Positions 1-8,623 of a stretch of 64,000 bases of DNA are shown here, one piece after another. The stretch covers positions 29,025-93,024 of the forward strand of contig NZ_JABASQ010000009.1 in the NCBI RefSeq assembly GCF_016107535.1, written 5' to 3'. The notes beneath the pieces are model-generated. The model did no database searches. It saw only the letters and a program-made list of their open reading frames with translations, and had not been told where the DNA came from. The first letter of the stretch is position 1, and the number at the start of each line of letters is the position of its first letter. This stretch comes from Psychrobacter cibarius. Its GTDB lineage: Bacteria > Pseudomonadota > Gammaproteobacteria > Pseudomonadales > Moraxellaceae. Both the position numbers and the translations under genes were made by a program.

Positions 1-1
1 T

Positions 2-961
2 CCTCAAGGAGTGATTGCCACTTATAACAATAAAAAGATCTTTTTGCCTCTCATTATAAGAGAACTCGACTCAGAGCATTGGGATGCGACTTCTACTTAT
101 GGTTACGGCGGTCCTGTCATGGATAAGTCTCTCACTGATGCCGAATTAGACATAATATTGGCAGAAGTAAGGGGTTTTCTCTTAGCAAAAGGCTGTGTGT
201 CTTTATTCATGCGACTGCATCCAATCATCAATAAAGAATGGCTACCAACGGTCGGCAAAGCACTCACTCATGGATTGACATTGATGTCTGACTTGAGTAA
301 ATCTGAAGAGGAGCACTGGAGCGAGACTCAAAATCGTCATCGTAGAGGCATTAAAAAAGCCTTAAAAATGGATGTCGTGACAAAAATTGAGCGTTTAACC
401 AGAGAGAATGCAGTGATGTTTTCCAATATTTACAAAGAAACGATGGCGCAGGTGAAGGCAGATCAGTACTACTTCTTTGATGATGATTACTTCTTTAATT
501 TGCTCGAAAATCTGCAAGACAGAATACTACTGATAACTGCCTATCAGGATAATAAAGCCATTGGCTCCTCTATCTACACAATCTGCAAAGAATCGGGCAT
601 TATGCAGTTTCATCTCGGAGGCACGCTCAACGCCTATACCCATCTACAACCTTCCAAACTCATTACCCATGTGGCTCGTGATTGGGGCAGAACCAATCAT
701 TATAAATTACTCCATCTTGGCGGCGGCGTAGGCTCTAATCTAGATTCTTTGTATGAGTATAAAAAAGGGTTTAGCTCACAAGAGTTATTATTCAAAACTT
801 ATAGACTCGTCGTTAATCCAGCAAAATACGAAGCATTAGTCGCTGATAGCTGGTTCACCGAAAATGATTTACGCTCCGACTTTTTCCCTTTATATAGAAA
901 AGAGCCTACTAAAGAACGTATCTTGGAGACTGAACAAGCTGAAGCTTTGGCAGATATTTGA
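2..961 (+). CDS. FemAB/GNAT-like acyltransferase, 5' end cut by window edge
   Basis: The frame is open to the left edge, and the residues before the first in-window GTG (position 11) continue smoothly, so that GTG is probably an internal valine and the gene is 5'-truncated. The visible part (about 319 codons) shows the FemAB/BioF2-like acyltransferase pattern: a central segment with NRHRRGIKKALK, then YQDNKAIGSSIYTI and HLGGTL, and a C-terminal LHLGGGVGSNLDSLYEYKKGF block typical of the acceptor half. Members transfer an aminoacyl or acyl group to an amine, often in peptidoglycan or surface-polysaccharide synthesis. The substrate here cannot be read from sequence. A strong bidirectional terminator follows the stop codon. 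Confidence 0.7.
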   Translation, partial: PQGVIATYNNKKIFLPLIIRELDSEHWDATSTYGYGGPVMDKSLTDAELDIILAEVRGFLLAKGCVSLFMRLHPIINKEWLPTVGKALTHGLTLMSDLSKSEEEHWSETQNRHRRGIKKALKMDVVTKIERLTRENAVMFSNIYKETMAQVKADQYYFFDDDYFFNLLENLQDRILLITAYQDNKAIGSSIYTICKESGIMQFHLGGTLNAYTHLQPSKLITHVARDWGRTNHYKLLHLGGGVGSNLDSLYEYKKGFSSQELLFKTYRLVVNPAKYEALVADSWFTENDLRSDFFPLYRKEPTKERILETEQAEALADI

Positions 962-997
962 TCGCGTTATTTTACGATTCTAATCAGTCAAGCCAAT

Positions 998-1029
998 AAA
1001 AAAGCAGCCATTACGATGGCTGCTTTTTT
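998..1029. terminator. Bidirectional intrinsic terminator
   Basis: A 9-bp perfect stem, AGCAGCCAT/ATGGCTGCT, closes a TACG loop. It is flanked by an A-run on the left and a T-run on the right, so it can end the rightward acyltransferase transcript and the leftward lipoprotein transcript. Confidence 0.85.
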
Positions 1030-1070
1030 GATGCTAATTGTCTTTCATTTCGGTAGACAACGGGCTTACT

Positions 1071-1505
1071 TTACTTGGTTTTGACGATATGCCAAACGCC
1101 CAGTTTATTGTCGCCATTTTTATCGCCCACCTTTGTATCATTAGCATAGAAATATAACGGTTTACCATTTACCGCCCATTGATACTTGCCATCTTCGCGT
1201 TGAAATGCTGCAAACTGCCCTGACGCTTTGGCATTACTCGGTGCCATAAATGCGGGCCAAGCAATTAGACAGGCACTACCACACTCTGATTTGTTCATCC
1301 CATCTTTGTCAAAGGTATATAAGGTCATGTGATTGCTTGCATCGACTAACATGCCGTTTTTACTCGCGACTGGCGCGGTATTTTTATTGGTGGCTTGTAC
1401 ATCATGCATGCCAGAATCATCATTGCCGAATACATTGTTTAACGTAGTACAACCAGTAAGCGTTAAAACACCAGTGAGAGCCGATAATATAAGCATACGT
1501 TTCAT
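1071..1505 (-). CDS. Small lipoprotein of the COG4315 / secreted-repeat family
   Basis: The 144-aa product starts MKRMLILSALTG and has a lipobox LTGC (residues 16-19), so it should be acylated and membrane-anchored. The chosen ATG has an AAGGAAG Shine-Dalgarno; an upstream ATG at 1574 would add a His/Asn-rich leader (HNHNHNQN) that would spoil the signal peptide and is rejected. The mature part carries GMLVDASNHMTLYTFDKDG, CGSACLIAWPAF and GKPLYFYANDTKVGDKNG, the pattern of the secreted repeat of unknown function (PF03640), about two repeats. The role is unknown. It is a single-gene unit convergent with the upstream acyltransferase. Confidence 0.8.
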   Translation of the reverse strand: MKRMLILSALTGVLTLTGCTTLNNVFGNDDSGMHDVQATNKNTAPVASKNGMLVDASNHMTLYTFDKDGMNKSECGSACLIAWPAFMAPSNAKASGQFAAFQREDGKYQWAVNGKPLYFYANDTKVGDKNGDNKLGVWHIVKTK

Positions 1506-1574
1506 AATAACTTCCTTGTCATTTTGATTGTGATTGTGATTATGATCATAAATTTCTATTTGGATTTTTCTCAT

Positions 1575-2019
1575 CGTCAGACTATTTAAGCAGCAAAAAA
1601 ACCTATCGCTGACTTCAAGCAGTTTTAATATAGCATATGCAACAGCGCAGTCGTTTCTATCCCTATATAAATTTACAAAAGCTTATGTATTTGCAAATTG
1701 GGTAAACTGGCATAGCCATTGCTATCAAGCGCCATAGCCATTCATTGACAAAACTCACCTATCTACTTACGTATTTGTCATCATATTGGTTGTCATTTTT
1801 CGTAGAATACCCTATACATATTAAGAATTACTACACAATGACAAATATGACTCTTGCGGCTTTATATGCATATTGAACTTGACGTCCTTTGCACGCATAT
1901 CAATAGTTATAAACGGCTTAGAACAACATCCATTAGGACAAATTTTTTAAAATAAGATTTTAGAATAAAACATTTAACAAATACACCGAGCATGACCTGC
2001 TGTAACTGCTATTAAGGAT
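1575..2019. other. Intergenic region between lipoprotein and FAD oxidoreductase
   Basis: AT-rich non-coding DNA between divergent genes. Apart from one candidate promoter (1790-1818) and the ribosome-binding site AAGGA at 2014-2018, no RNA gene, repeat or convincing small ORF was found. Confidence 0.5.
1790..1818 (+). promoter_or_regulatory. Candidate sigma-70 promoter for the FAD oxidoreductase gene
   Basis: TTGTCA at 1790-1795 and TATACA at 1813-1818 are separated by 17 bp, a reasonable -35/-10 pair about 200 bp upstream of the gene at 2020. No other elements were seen; the assignment is by consensus only. Confidence 0.3.
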
Positions 2020-3636
2020 ATGACAACGACAATGACTCACTCTTTCATTAAAAACCCAGTGAAAAACCAAGCGCACTCTGCCAAACGCGTCGGTATTCTT
2101 GGTGGTGGTACGGCAGGAGCAACCATTGCTATTCGCCTTGCGGCATTAGGGCTTGAAACTTATGTATTTGAAAAAAACAAATCGCTGATTGATGGTCCAC
2201 CGATGTGTCACTTGCATGCTGGCGGCAATCTATACCGCGAAATTCCTGATGAAGATTGTGTGGCTCTCCTCAAACAATGTATCGATATATTGCGCCTTTA
2301 TCCTTATACCATCGATGTTCGCCCAACAGTATTTGCCGTACCAACTCGCGATGAAGGCTTGCCAGAAGATTTGCTACCACGCCTTGATATCTTGACTGAC
2401 GCTTATCGTGAGCTTATCGCCGAAGATGCTAATAATAAAGTACTTGGCGAACCTGAAAACTACTATCAGCTCTATAGCCATGAGCAACTGATTGCTTTGT
2501 CTGAGCGCGAGCAGGTCGCGGTGCCGAGTACGGTTGACGAATGGATGATACCAGTTGCTAAGTATTTGGATTTAAATAAGGTTAAATTTCCGCTGATTGT
2601 CGTACAAGAGTATGGCTGGAATATTTTCCGTTTGGCAGCTTCTGCACAAGTGGCTTTAGAAGGCTATGAGCACGCGCATGTCTTTACCGATACACAAGTG
2701 AAACAGGTCATGCCTGTGGATTGTGAAAACTGCTCAAATGCTGACCATCATGTGACCAGATGGCGCATTGATTATCAGCAAGCAGCGAGCTCTGATACTG
2801 ATACTGATACTGATACTAAAACGGATTCTATCGAAGTTGATTACTTAATCAACGCTTGTGGTTTTCGTACCGGTATCATCGATGATATGGTCGGTGTCAA
2901 AGTCACGCGTATGGTCGAGTTTAAATCCTCTTATATTACTCATTGGGACGATACGGGCGGACAAATACCAGAAATTATCGTTTACGGTGAGCGCGGCACC
3001 CCTGAAGGCATGGCGCAGTTAACGCCTTATCCTAATGGTTATTTTCAAATACATGGCATGAGTAAATTTATCACCTTATTTGATGATGGCTTGGTCGCCT
3101 CTAACAAAAATAGCGCCCAACCGAAATTGCCGTCGCAATACTTGCACTATATCGAAGACGGCTGGGATAAAGCGCCGCTGCAAGCGCGCAGCCAGCAAGC
3201 GATTGATTACGTGGCTGAATTTGTACCGACCTTTCATAGCGCGCGTACGGTTGGCAATGCGCTATACGGCGGCCAGCAAATACCTGGACAAGACGATACG
3301 CTGCGCGTTGCCGATGTCAGCTTATATGCCAATATTCGCTATGCGCGGGCAGAAAACGTCAAAGCATCCTCGACTTTGATTGCTGCCGATCAAATCGTTG
3401 ATGAATTGACTGAACTTGGCTTAATCGATCATGACACGCCAGCCAACCGCAATCGTTATGCTCATAATTGGGCGTATTTGACAAAACACGATAGCATGGC
3501 GATTGATAAAGTCGCGCGTACACTGGCTGAGCAACGAGGCTTTCCATTAGCAATGGCTGATGTGAATCACGGTATTGGCGAGACAACTTTAAAGGGTTTC
3601 AACACGGCTAATGATGCAAGTGCTACTGAGATATAA
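2020..3636 (+). CDS. FAD-dependent oxidoreductase, tryptophan-halogenase-like fold
   Basis: The 538-aa protein has an N-terminal dinucleotide-binding motif GILGGGTAG (residues 25-33) followed by a strand ending in VFEK, the layout of flavin monooxygenases and flavin-dependent halogenases. The second typical region is YLINACGFRTGII, near residue 285. I do not see the halogenase WxWxIP motif, so halogenation should not be assumed; the substrate is unknown. Two ATGs compete: 2020 lies one base after AAGGA, while 2032 has a 13-base spacing, so the true start may be four codons downstream. An in-frame hexanucleotide repeat (2794-2817) encodes a Thr-Asp run in a variable loop. A terminator follows. 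Confidence 0.7.
   Translation: MTTTMTHSFIKNPVKNQAHSAKRVGILGGGTAGATIAIRLAALGLETYVFEKNKSLIDGPPMCHLHAGGNLYREIPDEDCVALLKQCIDILRLYPYTIDVRPTVFAVPTRDEGLPEDLLPRLDILTDAYRELIAEDANNKVLGEPENYYQLYSHEQLIALSEREQVAVPSTVDEWMIPVAKYLDLNKVKFPLIVVQEYGWNIFRLAASAQVALEGYEHAHVFTDTQVKQVMPVDCENCSNADHHVTRWRIDYQQAASSDTDTDTDTKTDSIEVDYLINACGFRTGIIDDMVGVKVTRMVEFKSSYITHWDDTGGQIPEIIVYGERGTPEGMAQLTPYPNGYFQIHGMSKFITLFDDGLVASNKNSAQPKLPSQYLHYIEDGWDKAPLQARSQQAIDYVAEFVPTFHSARTVGNALYGGQQIPGQDDTLRVADVSLYANIRYARAENVKASSTLIAADQIVDELTELGLIDHDTPANRNRYAHNWAYLTKHDSMAIDKVARTLAEQRGFPLAMADVNHGIGETTLKGFNTANDASATEI
2794..2817 (+). repeat. Hexanucleotide tandem repeat (GATACT)4 inside a CDS
   Basis: Four exact copies of GATACT lie in frame in the FAD oxidoreductase gene and encode alternating Asp and Thr. 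As the unit is a multiple of three, changes in copy number would lengthen a loop without shifting the frame. Confidence 0.9.
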
Positions 3637-3660
3637 AAAGCGTTCTATTAAAAATTGAAC

Positions 3661-3707
3661 AAAAAAAGGAGAGAATGGCTAACGATCAGCCCTTCTCTCT
3701 TTTTTTA
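3661..3707. terminator. Bidirectional terminator between convergent genes
   Basis: GAGAGAA (3669-3675) pairs with TTCTCTC (3693-3699), and an inner GGCT/AGCC extends the stem after one mismatch. Seven As precede and seven or eight Ts follow, so it serves both the oxidoreductase and the leftward LOG-family gene. Confidence 0.75.
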
Positions 3708-3774
3708 TAGATAAAAACATTTATATATAAAAGCATGTACAGATCAAAGCATTTATAAATAAGAATATGTACTC

Positions 3775-4452
3775 TTAATTACCAGCCATTTTTTCGGTAT
3801 CGACTGCATCGTCTATTTTTACGACTGTTTTTAATAGCTCAATGGCTTCATTAATCGTGTTACATACCACCAAACGCTCCAAATCTTCTTGTTTCATAAA
3901 ACCTTGGTCAGCGGTATATTTTAAATGCTCAATCATACGGTCGTAGAAGCCATTGATATTCAGAATAATCATCGGTTTTTCGTGCTGATATAACTGACGC
4001 CACGTAGCGATTTCCATAATTTCTTCTAGCGTCCCAAGCCCGCCCGGTAAGGTAATAAAGGCATCGGCATATTCTGCCATCACCGTTTTACGGGTATGCA
4101 TGGTATCGGTCAAATGCAGGCGGGTCAGCTGCTCATGAGCAATCTCGTGCTTGAGCATAAAGGTTGGAATCACACCAACCGCTTGCGCGCCGCCTTGGAT
4201 GACTTCATCTGCCACTGCGCCCATCAGCCCGATGCTCGCGCCGCCATAAACCAGACCCATGCCATTATCGGCAAGCTCACGGCCAAGCTCGCGCGCTGCC
4301 TGCTCATAGACTTCATTATTGCCCAAACGCGAACCACAATAAACCGCCACTAACGGCATCGTCAACGCTGATTTATCCACTGCTTTTTCAATATTGGTAA
4401 TATCTTGACTGGTAATGACTTCATAAGTGTCATTATTAATTTTCATTTGCAT
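3775..4452 (-). CDS. TIGR00730 / LOG-family Rossmann protein (nucleoside-5'-monophosphate phosphoribohydrolase-like)
   Basis: The 225-aa protein carries the LOG-family signature PGGLGTLEE (residues 136-144) and the preceding MHTRK (118-122), which supply catalytic Glu and Arg in characterised members. These release the base from cytokinin riboside or other nucleoside 5'-monophosphates. VYCGSRLG at 38-45 begins the Rossmann fold. About 35 extra N-terminal residues precede the conserved core. The start is supported by AAGGAAG five bases upstream. The bacterial substrate is uncertain, as many family members act on AMP or unknown nucleotides. It is a single gene convergent with the oxidoreductase. 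Confidence 0.85.
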   Translation of the reverse strand: MQMKINNDTYEVITSQDITNIEKAVDKSALTMPLVAVYCGSRLGNNEVYEQAARELGRELADNGMGLVYGGASIGLMGAVADEVIQGGAQAVGVIPTFMLKHEIAHEQLTRLHLTDTMHTRKTVMAEYADAFITLPGGLGTLEEIMEIATWRQLYQHEKPMIILNINGFYDRMIEHLKYTADQGFMKQEDLERLVVCNTINEAIELLKTVVKIDDAVDTEKMAGN

Positions 4453-4493
4453 AAAACTTCCTTAATTTTTATATCGACTTTTTATTAAATATA

Positions 4494-4553
4494 TAGCTAT
4501 TAGATACTTAGCTATTAAATTCTTAGCTACTAAATACTTGGCTATTAAAACAC
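4494..4553. repeat. 15-bp imperfect tandem repeat, four units
   Basis: Units start at 4494, 4509, 4524 and 4539 and follow the pattern TAGCTATTAAATACT with one to four differences each; the fourth is the most degenerate. They lie just upstream of the LOG-family gene in non-coding DNA, with no clear regulatory role. Confidence 0.75.
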
Positions 4554-4926
4554 GTTTATTCATACCTGTTGGTTTGTTGATGTGTTTTGATTGGTCAAAA
4601 TAAATACTGATTAATTTTTTTGCTTAATATTGTGCAAAACAAACCACATAGAACTCGCACATAGAACCTGCTTATAGAACTTAGAAGTCATTTTCGCCTA
4701 CCTTCCTACCTAAGATTTATTTTACCATAAGCGGTGTTGTAACTCGGTCATCATGCGGTTATCGCAGAGTTATGCCATAGATTAAATAATCGCAGCTCAA
4801 TGACGATATGATTAACACTGATTATTAAACGCTCAGCGCATCTTAAGCGTCTTTATTTACCCAAAGCACTTACTGATAAAAAAGCACTTACTCATAAAAA
4901 TGACAAAAACATATTAAGGTTAAACC
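4554..4926. other. Intergenic region before alpha/beta hydrolase
   Basis: AT-rich non-coding DNA between divergent genes. Near its right end two direct copies of AAAGCACTTACTSATAAAA (about 4864-4900) precede the TAAGGT ribosome-binding site of the hydrolase. No RNA gene was recognised. Confidence 0.45.
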
Positions 4927-5817
4927 ATGGAAAATACGCAGAATCAAACGGATACTTATGCACTAAGCATCATGACTGATCGCAATCGGGCATTGGCAGC
5001 GACTGTCTATCGCCCTAAAGATGAGGTGAAAAAAGCGGTCATGATAGCGCCAGCTACCGGTATCAAACGGCAGTTTTATCACAATTTTGCCACTTATTTA
5101 GCAGCCAGTGGCTTTGGTGTCCTAACCTTTGATAATGAAGGTATCGGCGAATCGCTATCGTCTGATTTGGCTAAATGTGACGCCTCTTTAATCAGTTGGG
5201 GTCGCCATGATATGCCAGCCGTGCTTGATGCCTTACAAGACGAATTTGCCGATGCGACTTATCATTTAATTGGTCATAGTGCCGGTGGTCAGCTGATAGG
5301 TTTAATGCCAAACTACCAAGCCATTACGTCGGTCTTCAATGTCGCTTGCTCATCAGGGCGCATCAAAAATATGGACATGCCTTATAAGCTCAAAGCAATG
5401 GGTTTTATGGATGCCTTTATCCCACTCACTAACTTAACCTTCGGTTATACCCCAGCGGATAAAATCGGTATGGGCGAGCCGCTACCACGCGGCGTCGCTC
5501 GTCAGTGGCGCGAATGGTGCAATGGCGCAGGCTATATCAAGACCGCTTTTGGCAAAAGCATTCATACTCACTTCTATGATGAGCTTGATATGCCGGCATT
5601 GTGGCTCAGCTTTAGCGATGATGAGATTGCCAATAGTAAAAACATGGATGATATGATTCGCGTCTTTAGCAAAATGCCAGTCGAAAAACGCTTTTTTGAG
5701 CCAAAAGAGTTCGGCTTAAATAGTATCGGTCATATGCGCTATTTTAGTAGCAGAACCAATGCCAAAGCCCCGCAGCTTTGGCAAATGGCAGTCGATTGGT
5801 TAGCTAAGCAGCAATAA
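4927..5817 (+). CDS. Alpha/beta hydrolase, serine-aminopeptidase/lysophospholipase-like
   Basis: The 296-aa protein has the nucleophile elbow GHSAGG with Ser118 and a preceding strand VLTFDNEGIGES (the D-x-x-G-x-G-x-S motif of this hydrolase group). Candidates for the acid and base are DDEIAN around residue 238 and the His in SIGHMRYF near 278. No signal peptide is seen, so it is probably cytoplasmic. The substrate is unknown; members include esterases, monoglyceride lipases and peptidases. The ATG follows TAAGGT by six bases. It is transcribed alone, convergent with the exonuclease gene 36 bp away. Confidence 0.8.
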   Translation: MENTQNQTDTYALSIMTDRNRALAATVYRPKDEVKKAVMIAPATGIKRQFYHNFATYLAASGFGVLTFDNEGIGESLSSDLAKCDASLISWGRHDMPAVLDALQDEFADATYHLIGHSAGGQLIGLMPNYQAITSVFNVACSSGRIKNMDMPYKLKAMGFMDAFIPLTNLTFGYTPADKIGMGEPLPRGVARQWREWCNGAGYIKTAFGKSIHTHFYDELDMPALWLSFSDDEIANSKNMDDMIRVFSKMPVEKRFFEPKEFGLNSIGHMRYFSSRTNAKAPQLWQMAVDWLAKQQ

Positions 5818-5853
5818 GTTCTGTTTAGTTAATCCATTTAAGCGCAAGTCTAT

Positions 5854-6543
5854 TTAGTCTTGCGTGTTTTTTGCTGCCTGTTCTGCTTTAACACGCTTGG
5901 TCAAAGCAGAATAAAGCGACGGCTGCATATTATGGATGTTACCTAGCATCCATTTTACGTAGCTGATAGGTACGTCTTTAATCGGCATGTCCTTATGTTT
6001 ACCAAAGGGCATTTTGCTCACCGGATTGGCTTTATTGGCGATAGCATGGGCCGCCACAAAATCTGTCGGTGCAATCTCTAAACGCTCGCAGCAGGCCTGA
6101 TAAAGCAGATAACACATGCGTGCATCGCCGAGCGCATCATGAGCGGCAATCGTCAGCCTACTTGCTTCGCCTTTACCTAATAACTGCTCAATACATTTCG
6201 ACTGACCATAGGCGCTCCACTCTGGAAAGGCGACGCGCGCCAGCCGCACCGTACATATTAGCTTAGCGGACGGACTGCCAATCACCCGCCAATCAAAGCG
6301 CACATTATGCCCAATCAAATACTGCGGCAACTCAAACGCCTCCAACTCAAAGCGCTCAAGACCGGCGACATCATCATCGGTAATACCATGAATTCTAATG
6401 ACCATGGGTGATATCGAGCGCCCACTATTAAAGTATTTCATCCACTCAAAACCCGTCGCTACATTAATAGTCGCCACTTGAATCGGACGCGGATCACGAC
6501 CTTGATCGGTTTCGGTATCGATAATCAGCGCAGTATCAGTCAT
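5854..6543 (-). CDS. DEDDh exonuclease (ExoX-like) with C-terminal DUF3820
   Basis: Residues 6-13 (LIIDTETD) form the ExoI motif, IGHNVRFDW the ExoII region, and HDALGDARM the ExoIII-epsilon motif with the catalytic His, so this is a DnaQ-superfamily 3'-5' exonuclease most like exodeoxyribonuclease X. The C-terminus (MPFGKHKDMPIKDVPISYV, about residues 178-196) is a DUF3820 module, often found fused to ExoX-type enzymes. The probable role is trimming single-stranded DNA in repair. The 229-aa length suits the two-domain form. The ribosome-binding site is weak. It is a single gene facing the hydrolase. Confidence 0.8.
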   Translation of the reverse strand: MTDTALIIDTETDQGRDPRPIQVATINVATGFEWMKYFNSGRSISPMVIRIHGITDDDVAGLERFELEAFELPQYLIGHNVRFDWRVIGSPSAKLICTVRLARVAFPEWSAYGQSKCIEQLLGKGEASRLTIAAHDALGDARMCYLLYQACCERLEIAPTDFVAAHAIANKANPVSKMPFGKHKDMPIKDVPISYVKWMLGNIHNMQPSLYSALTKRVKAEQAAKNTQD

Positions 6544-6643
6544 AAAGATTTAGCCATCGTTATTTAAGCATAGTTATTGATAGATAGTTATTTCGCTATA
6601 GGTAGCAACATTGGTGTTTTAAGTGCAATTGTAAAAGCTAGGT

Positions 6644-6733
6644 AAATTTAAAAGCCGCGTGAATTTTAAAAGCCGCGTGAATTTTAAAAGCCGCGTGAAT
6701 TTTAAAAGCCACGTAACTTTTAAAAACTACGTT
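6644..6733. repeat. 18-bp tandem repeat, five units, upstream of M23 peptidase
   Basis: Units begin at 6644, 6662, 6680, 6698 and 6716. The central units are identical (AATTTTAAAAGCCGCGTG), the first differs at one base and the last two decay progressively. The array lies about 110 bp before the M23 peptidase start, in a region that probably contains its promoter. Confidence 0.9.
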
Positions 6734-6840
6734 ATGTTTATGGGGATAAAAACTAGAAATAACAATGGTATACAAAGAATAGAGACGTTAACTCTTATAC
6801 TACCCATTAGAGTTAACTCAAAAAAAATAAAGAGATATCG

Positions 6841-7443
6841 ATGCTAGCAGATGGTAATAAGCTTCCGCCAAATCCAAATTCAAAACCAACCTTTTTACGC
6901 CGTATACTAAGTGTATTCATCAAGGCAGCTGTATTATTGATGCTGTTATTTGTATTTGACAAGCTCTTACCGAGTATCAGTCAACAAACCCAGTCGTTTG
7001 TGATGGCAAAATGGCAACAGCTCAGTTTATTACAACAACCACTGCCCACAGAAAACAGTCTGCCCTCGCCATTACCAGCACAGCACCTAACCGATACGTG
7101 GGGCGGCGCGCGTAGCCAAGGTCGCTCTCACGAAGGCATCGACATATTTGCCAAGCGAGGTACGCCGATACAGGCCACGACACAAGGCATCGTCAGTAAA
7201 GTCGGTGAAAATACGTTAGGCGGTCGCGTGGTGTTCATCATTGGACCGGGCGGCGCCGGACATTATTATGCGCATCTAGAGGATTATGCCGATTTTAGCC
7301 CAAACGACTGGGTAAATAGCGGCGATATCATCGGTTACGTCGGCGACAGTGGGAATGCCAAAGGTACGCCGCCGCACGTCCATTACGGTATTTATATCAG
7401 CGGCAGTGCAGTGAACCCCTATCCACTTTTACAAAAAGATTAG
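6841..7443 (+). CDS. M23-family (LytM/DD) metallopeptidase, membrane-anchored
   Basis: This 200-aa protein has one N-terminal membrane segment (about residues 22-40) and a C-terminal peptidase M23 domain. The zinc-site residues are present: His97 and Asp101 in SHEGID, His145 in YYAHL, and His179/His181 in PPHVHYG, so an active endopeptidase that cuts peptidoglycan cross-bridges is likely. The catalytic domain should face the periplasm. The gene begins downstream of an 18-bp repeat array. Its stop codon overlaps by four bases the stop of the convergent phoR, leaving no room for a terminator between them. Confidence 0.85.
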   Translation: MLADGNKLPPNPNSKPTFLRRILSVFIKAAVLLMLLFVFDKLLPSISQQTQSFVMAKWQQLSLLQQPLPTENSLPSPLPAQHLTDTWGGARSQGRSHEGIDIFAKRGTPIQATTQGIVSKVGENTLGGRVVFIIGPGGAGHYYAHLEDYADFSPNDWVNSGDIIGYVGDSGNAKGTPPHVHYGIYISGSAVNPYPLLQKD

Positions 7444-8543
7444 GGTATCGCAGCTGATCTAATGTGGGCAGCTGGAAATACCATACTGAACGTCGAGCCT
7501 ACCCCTTCTACTGATTCAATTTGTAAATTAGCCTCATGCTGATATAAAACGTGTTTAACGATTGCCAAACCTAGCCCTGTGCCGCCAGTCGCCCGACTAC
7601 GACCTTTATCAATACGATAAAAACGCTCCGTCAACCGTGTGATATGCTCAGGTGCAATACCAATACCATTGTCTTCGACGGCAAATCGGCAACCTTCTGA
7701 CGTTTTTGTCCAGCTAATGGCGATATTACCGCCCTTGGGCGTGTATTTGATGGCATTAATCACCAGATTAGAAAGCGCGCTATTTAGATACATCTCTGAG
7801 CCATACAGTCCGTCATAAGTGTCTATCTGCAAGTGAATGGTATGCCCATATTCTTGATTGTACGCTTGCGCATCATCATAAACATGGGTCAGCAGCTTGG
7901 TCATATCAATATAGCTGAGCTCATGGGTTTCTTCGATTTCGATGCGAGATAACAGCAATAAGTCATTCACAATTCTATTCATACGCGCAGTCTGTTGGCT
8001 CATCAGCTCAAACCCTCGCTTCCAATGCGGCGGCATATCTGGCTGATCCGAAAAATTTTCTAGATAACCCATCATGACGGTCAACGGTGTGCGTAACTCA
8101 TGCGAGACATTCGCCACAAAATCGCGGCGCATCTCTTCTAAATGATGCAAGCGCGTCACATCATAAATAATGAGCAGCTTCTCATCGCCAAAAGGCGTGA
8201 GCTCACACTTTAGATAACGCTTGGGCGCGCGCCACGAGACAATGTGCACACCATCCTGAGCACCATCGTTAGGGTTGGTCGTCGCCTGATAATACTGACG
8301 AAATTCAGGCGCACTAATAAAGTCAAAAATGCACTTACCTTTATCTGATAACTGTAACAACATTAAATCTTCGGCGGCCTGATTCCACCATTCGAGCCCA
8401 TCATCGTCATTGAGCAAAACCACCGCATCACGCAATGCGCGTAGTGCGCTTCTAATTTTTTTGAGTTGATCCGTTGTATTCTGCTGAGTTGCTAGCAGTG
8501 ATTTATTTTGTTGGTCGCCTTGAGCCGATATTAGGGTGTTCAT
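7440..8543 (-). CDS. phoR: PhoR-like phosphate-regulon sensor histidine kinase without membrane segments
   Basis: The 367-aa kinase lies directly downstream of phoB. It has a PAS-like region (about 35-130), a HisKA domain with the phospho-accepting His148 in [12 protein letters not shown], and an HATPase with N-box ([11 protein letters not shown]), [10 protein letters not shown] and [12 protein letters not shown]. PhoR normally starts with one or two membrane helices, but none is present: the protein starts [17 protein letters not shown] and is hydrophilic up to the PAS region. An in-frame TGA two codons upstream of the ATG rules out a longer protein in this frame. The 80-bp gap to phoB is too short to hide a lost helix pair. 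It may be recruited through PhoU or the Pst transporter, neither of which is in the window. Confidence 0.85.
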   Translation of the reverse strand: MNTLISAQGDQQNKSLLATQQNTTDQLKKIRSALRALRDAVVLLNDDDGLEWWNQAAEDLMLLQLSDKGKCIFDFISAPEFRQYYQATTNPNDGAQDGVHIVSWRAPKRYLKCELTPFGDEKLLIIYDVTRLHHLEEMRRDFVANVSHELRTPLTVMMGYLENFSDQPDMPPHWKRGFELMSQQTARMNRIVNDLLLLSRIEIEETHELSYIDMTKLLTHVYDDAQAYNQEYGHTIHLQIDTYDGLYGSEMYLNSALSNLVINAIKYTPKGGNIAISWTKTSEGCRFAVEDNGIGIAPEHITRLTERFYRIDKGRSRATGGTGLGLAIVKHVLYQHEANLQIESVEGVGSTFSMVFPAAHIRSAAIP

Positions 8544-8623
8544 CCATCATCCTTATCACTATTCGCCGTTTTTCACTGTGCTACGATTGACATACTGCTT
8601 TTATAGCGAATAAAAACCGTCCG

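Noticed and set aside
6659..6847. 62-codon ORF made of NFKSRV repeats
   Set aside because: It is the translation of the 18-bp tandem array, starts at a GTG within it and runs into the M23 gene start. No ribosome-binding site.
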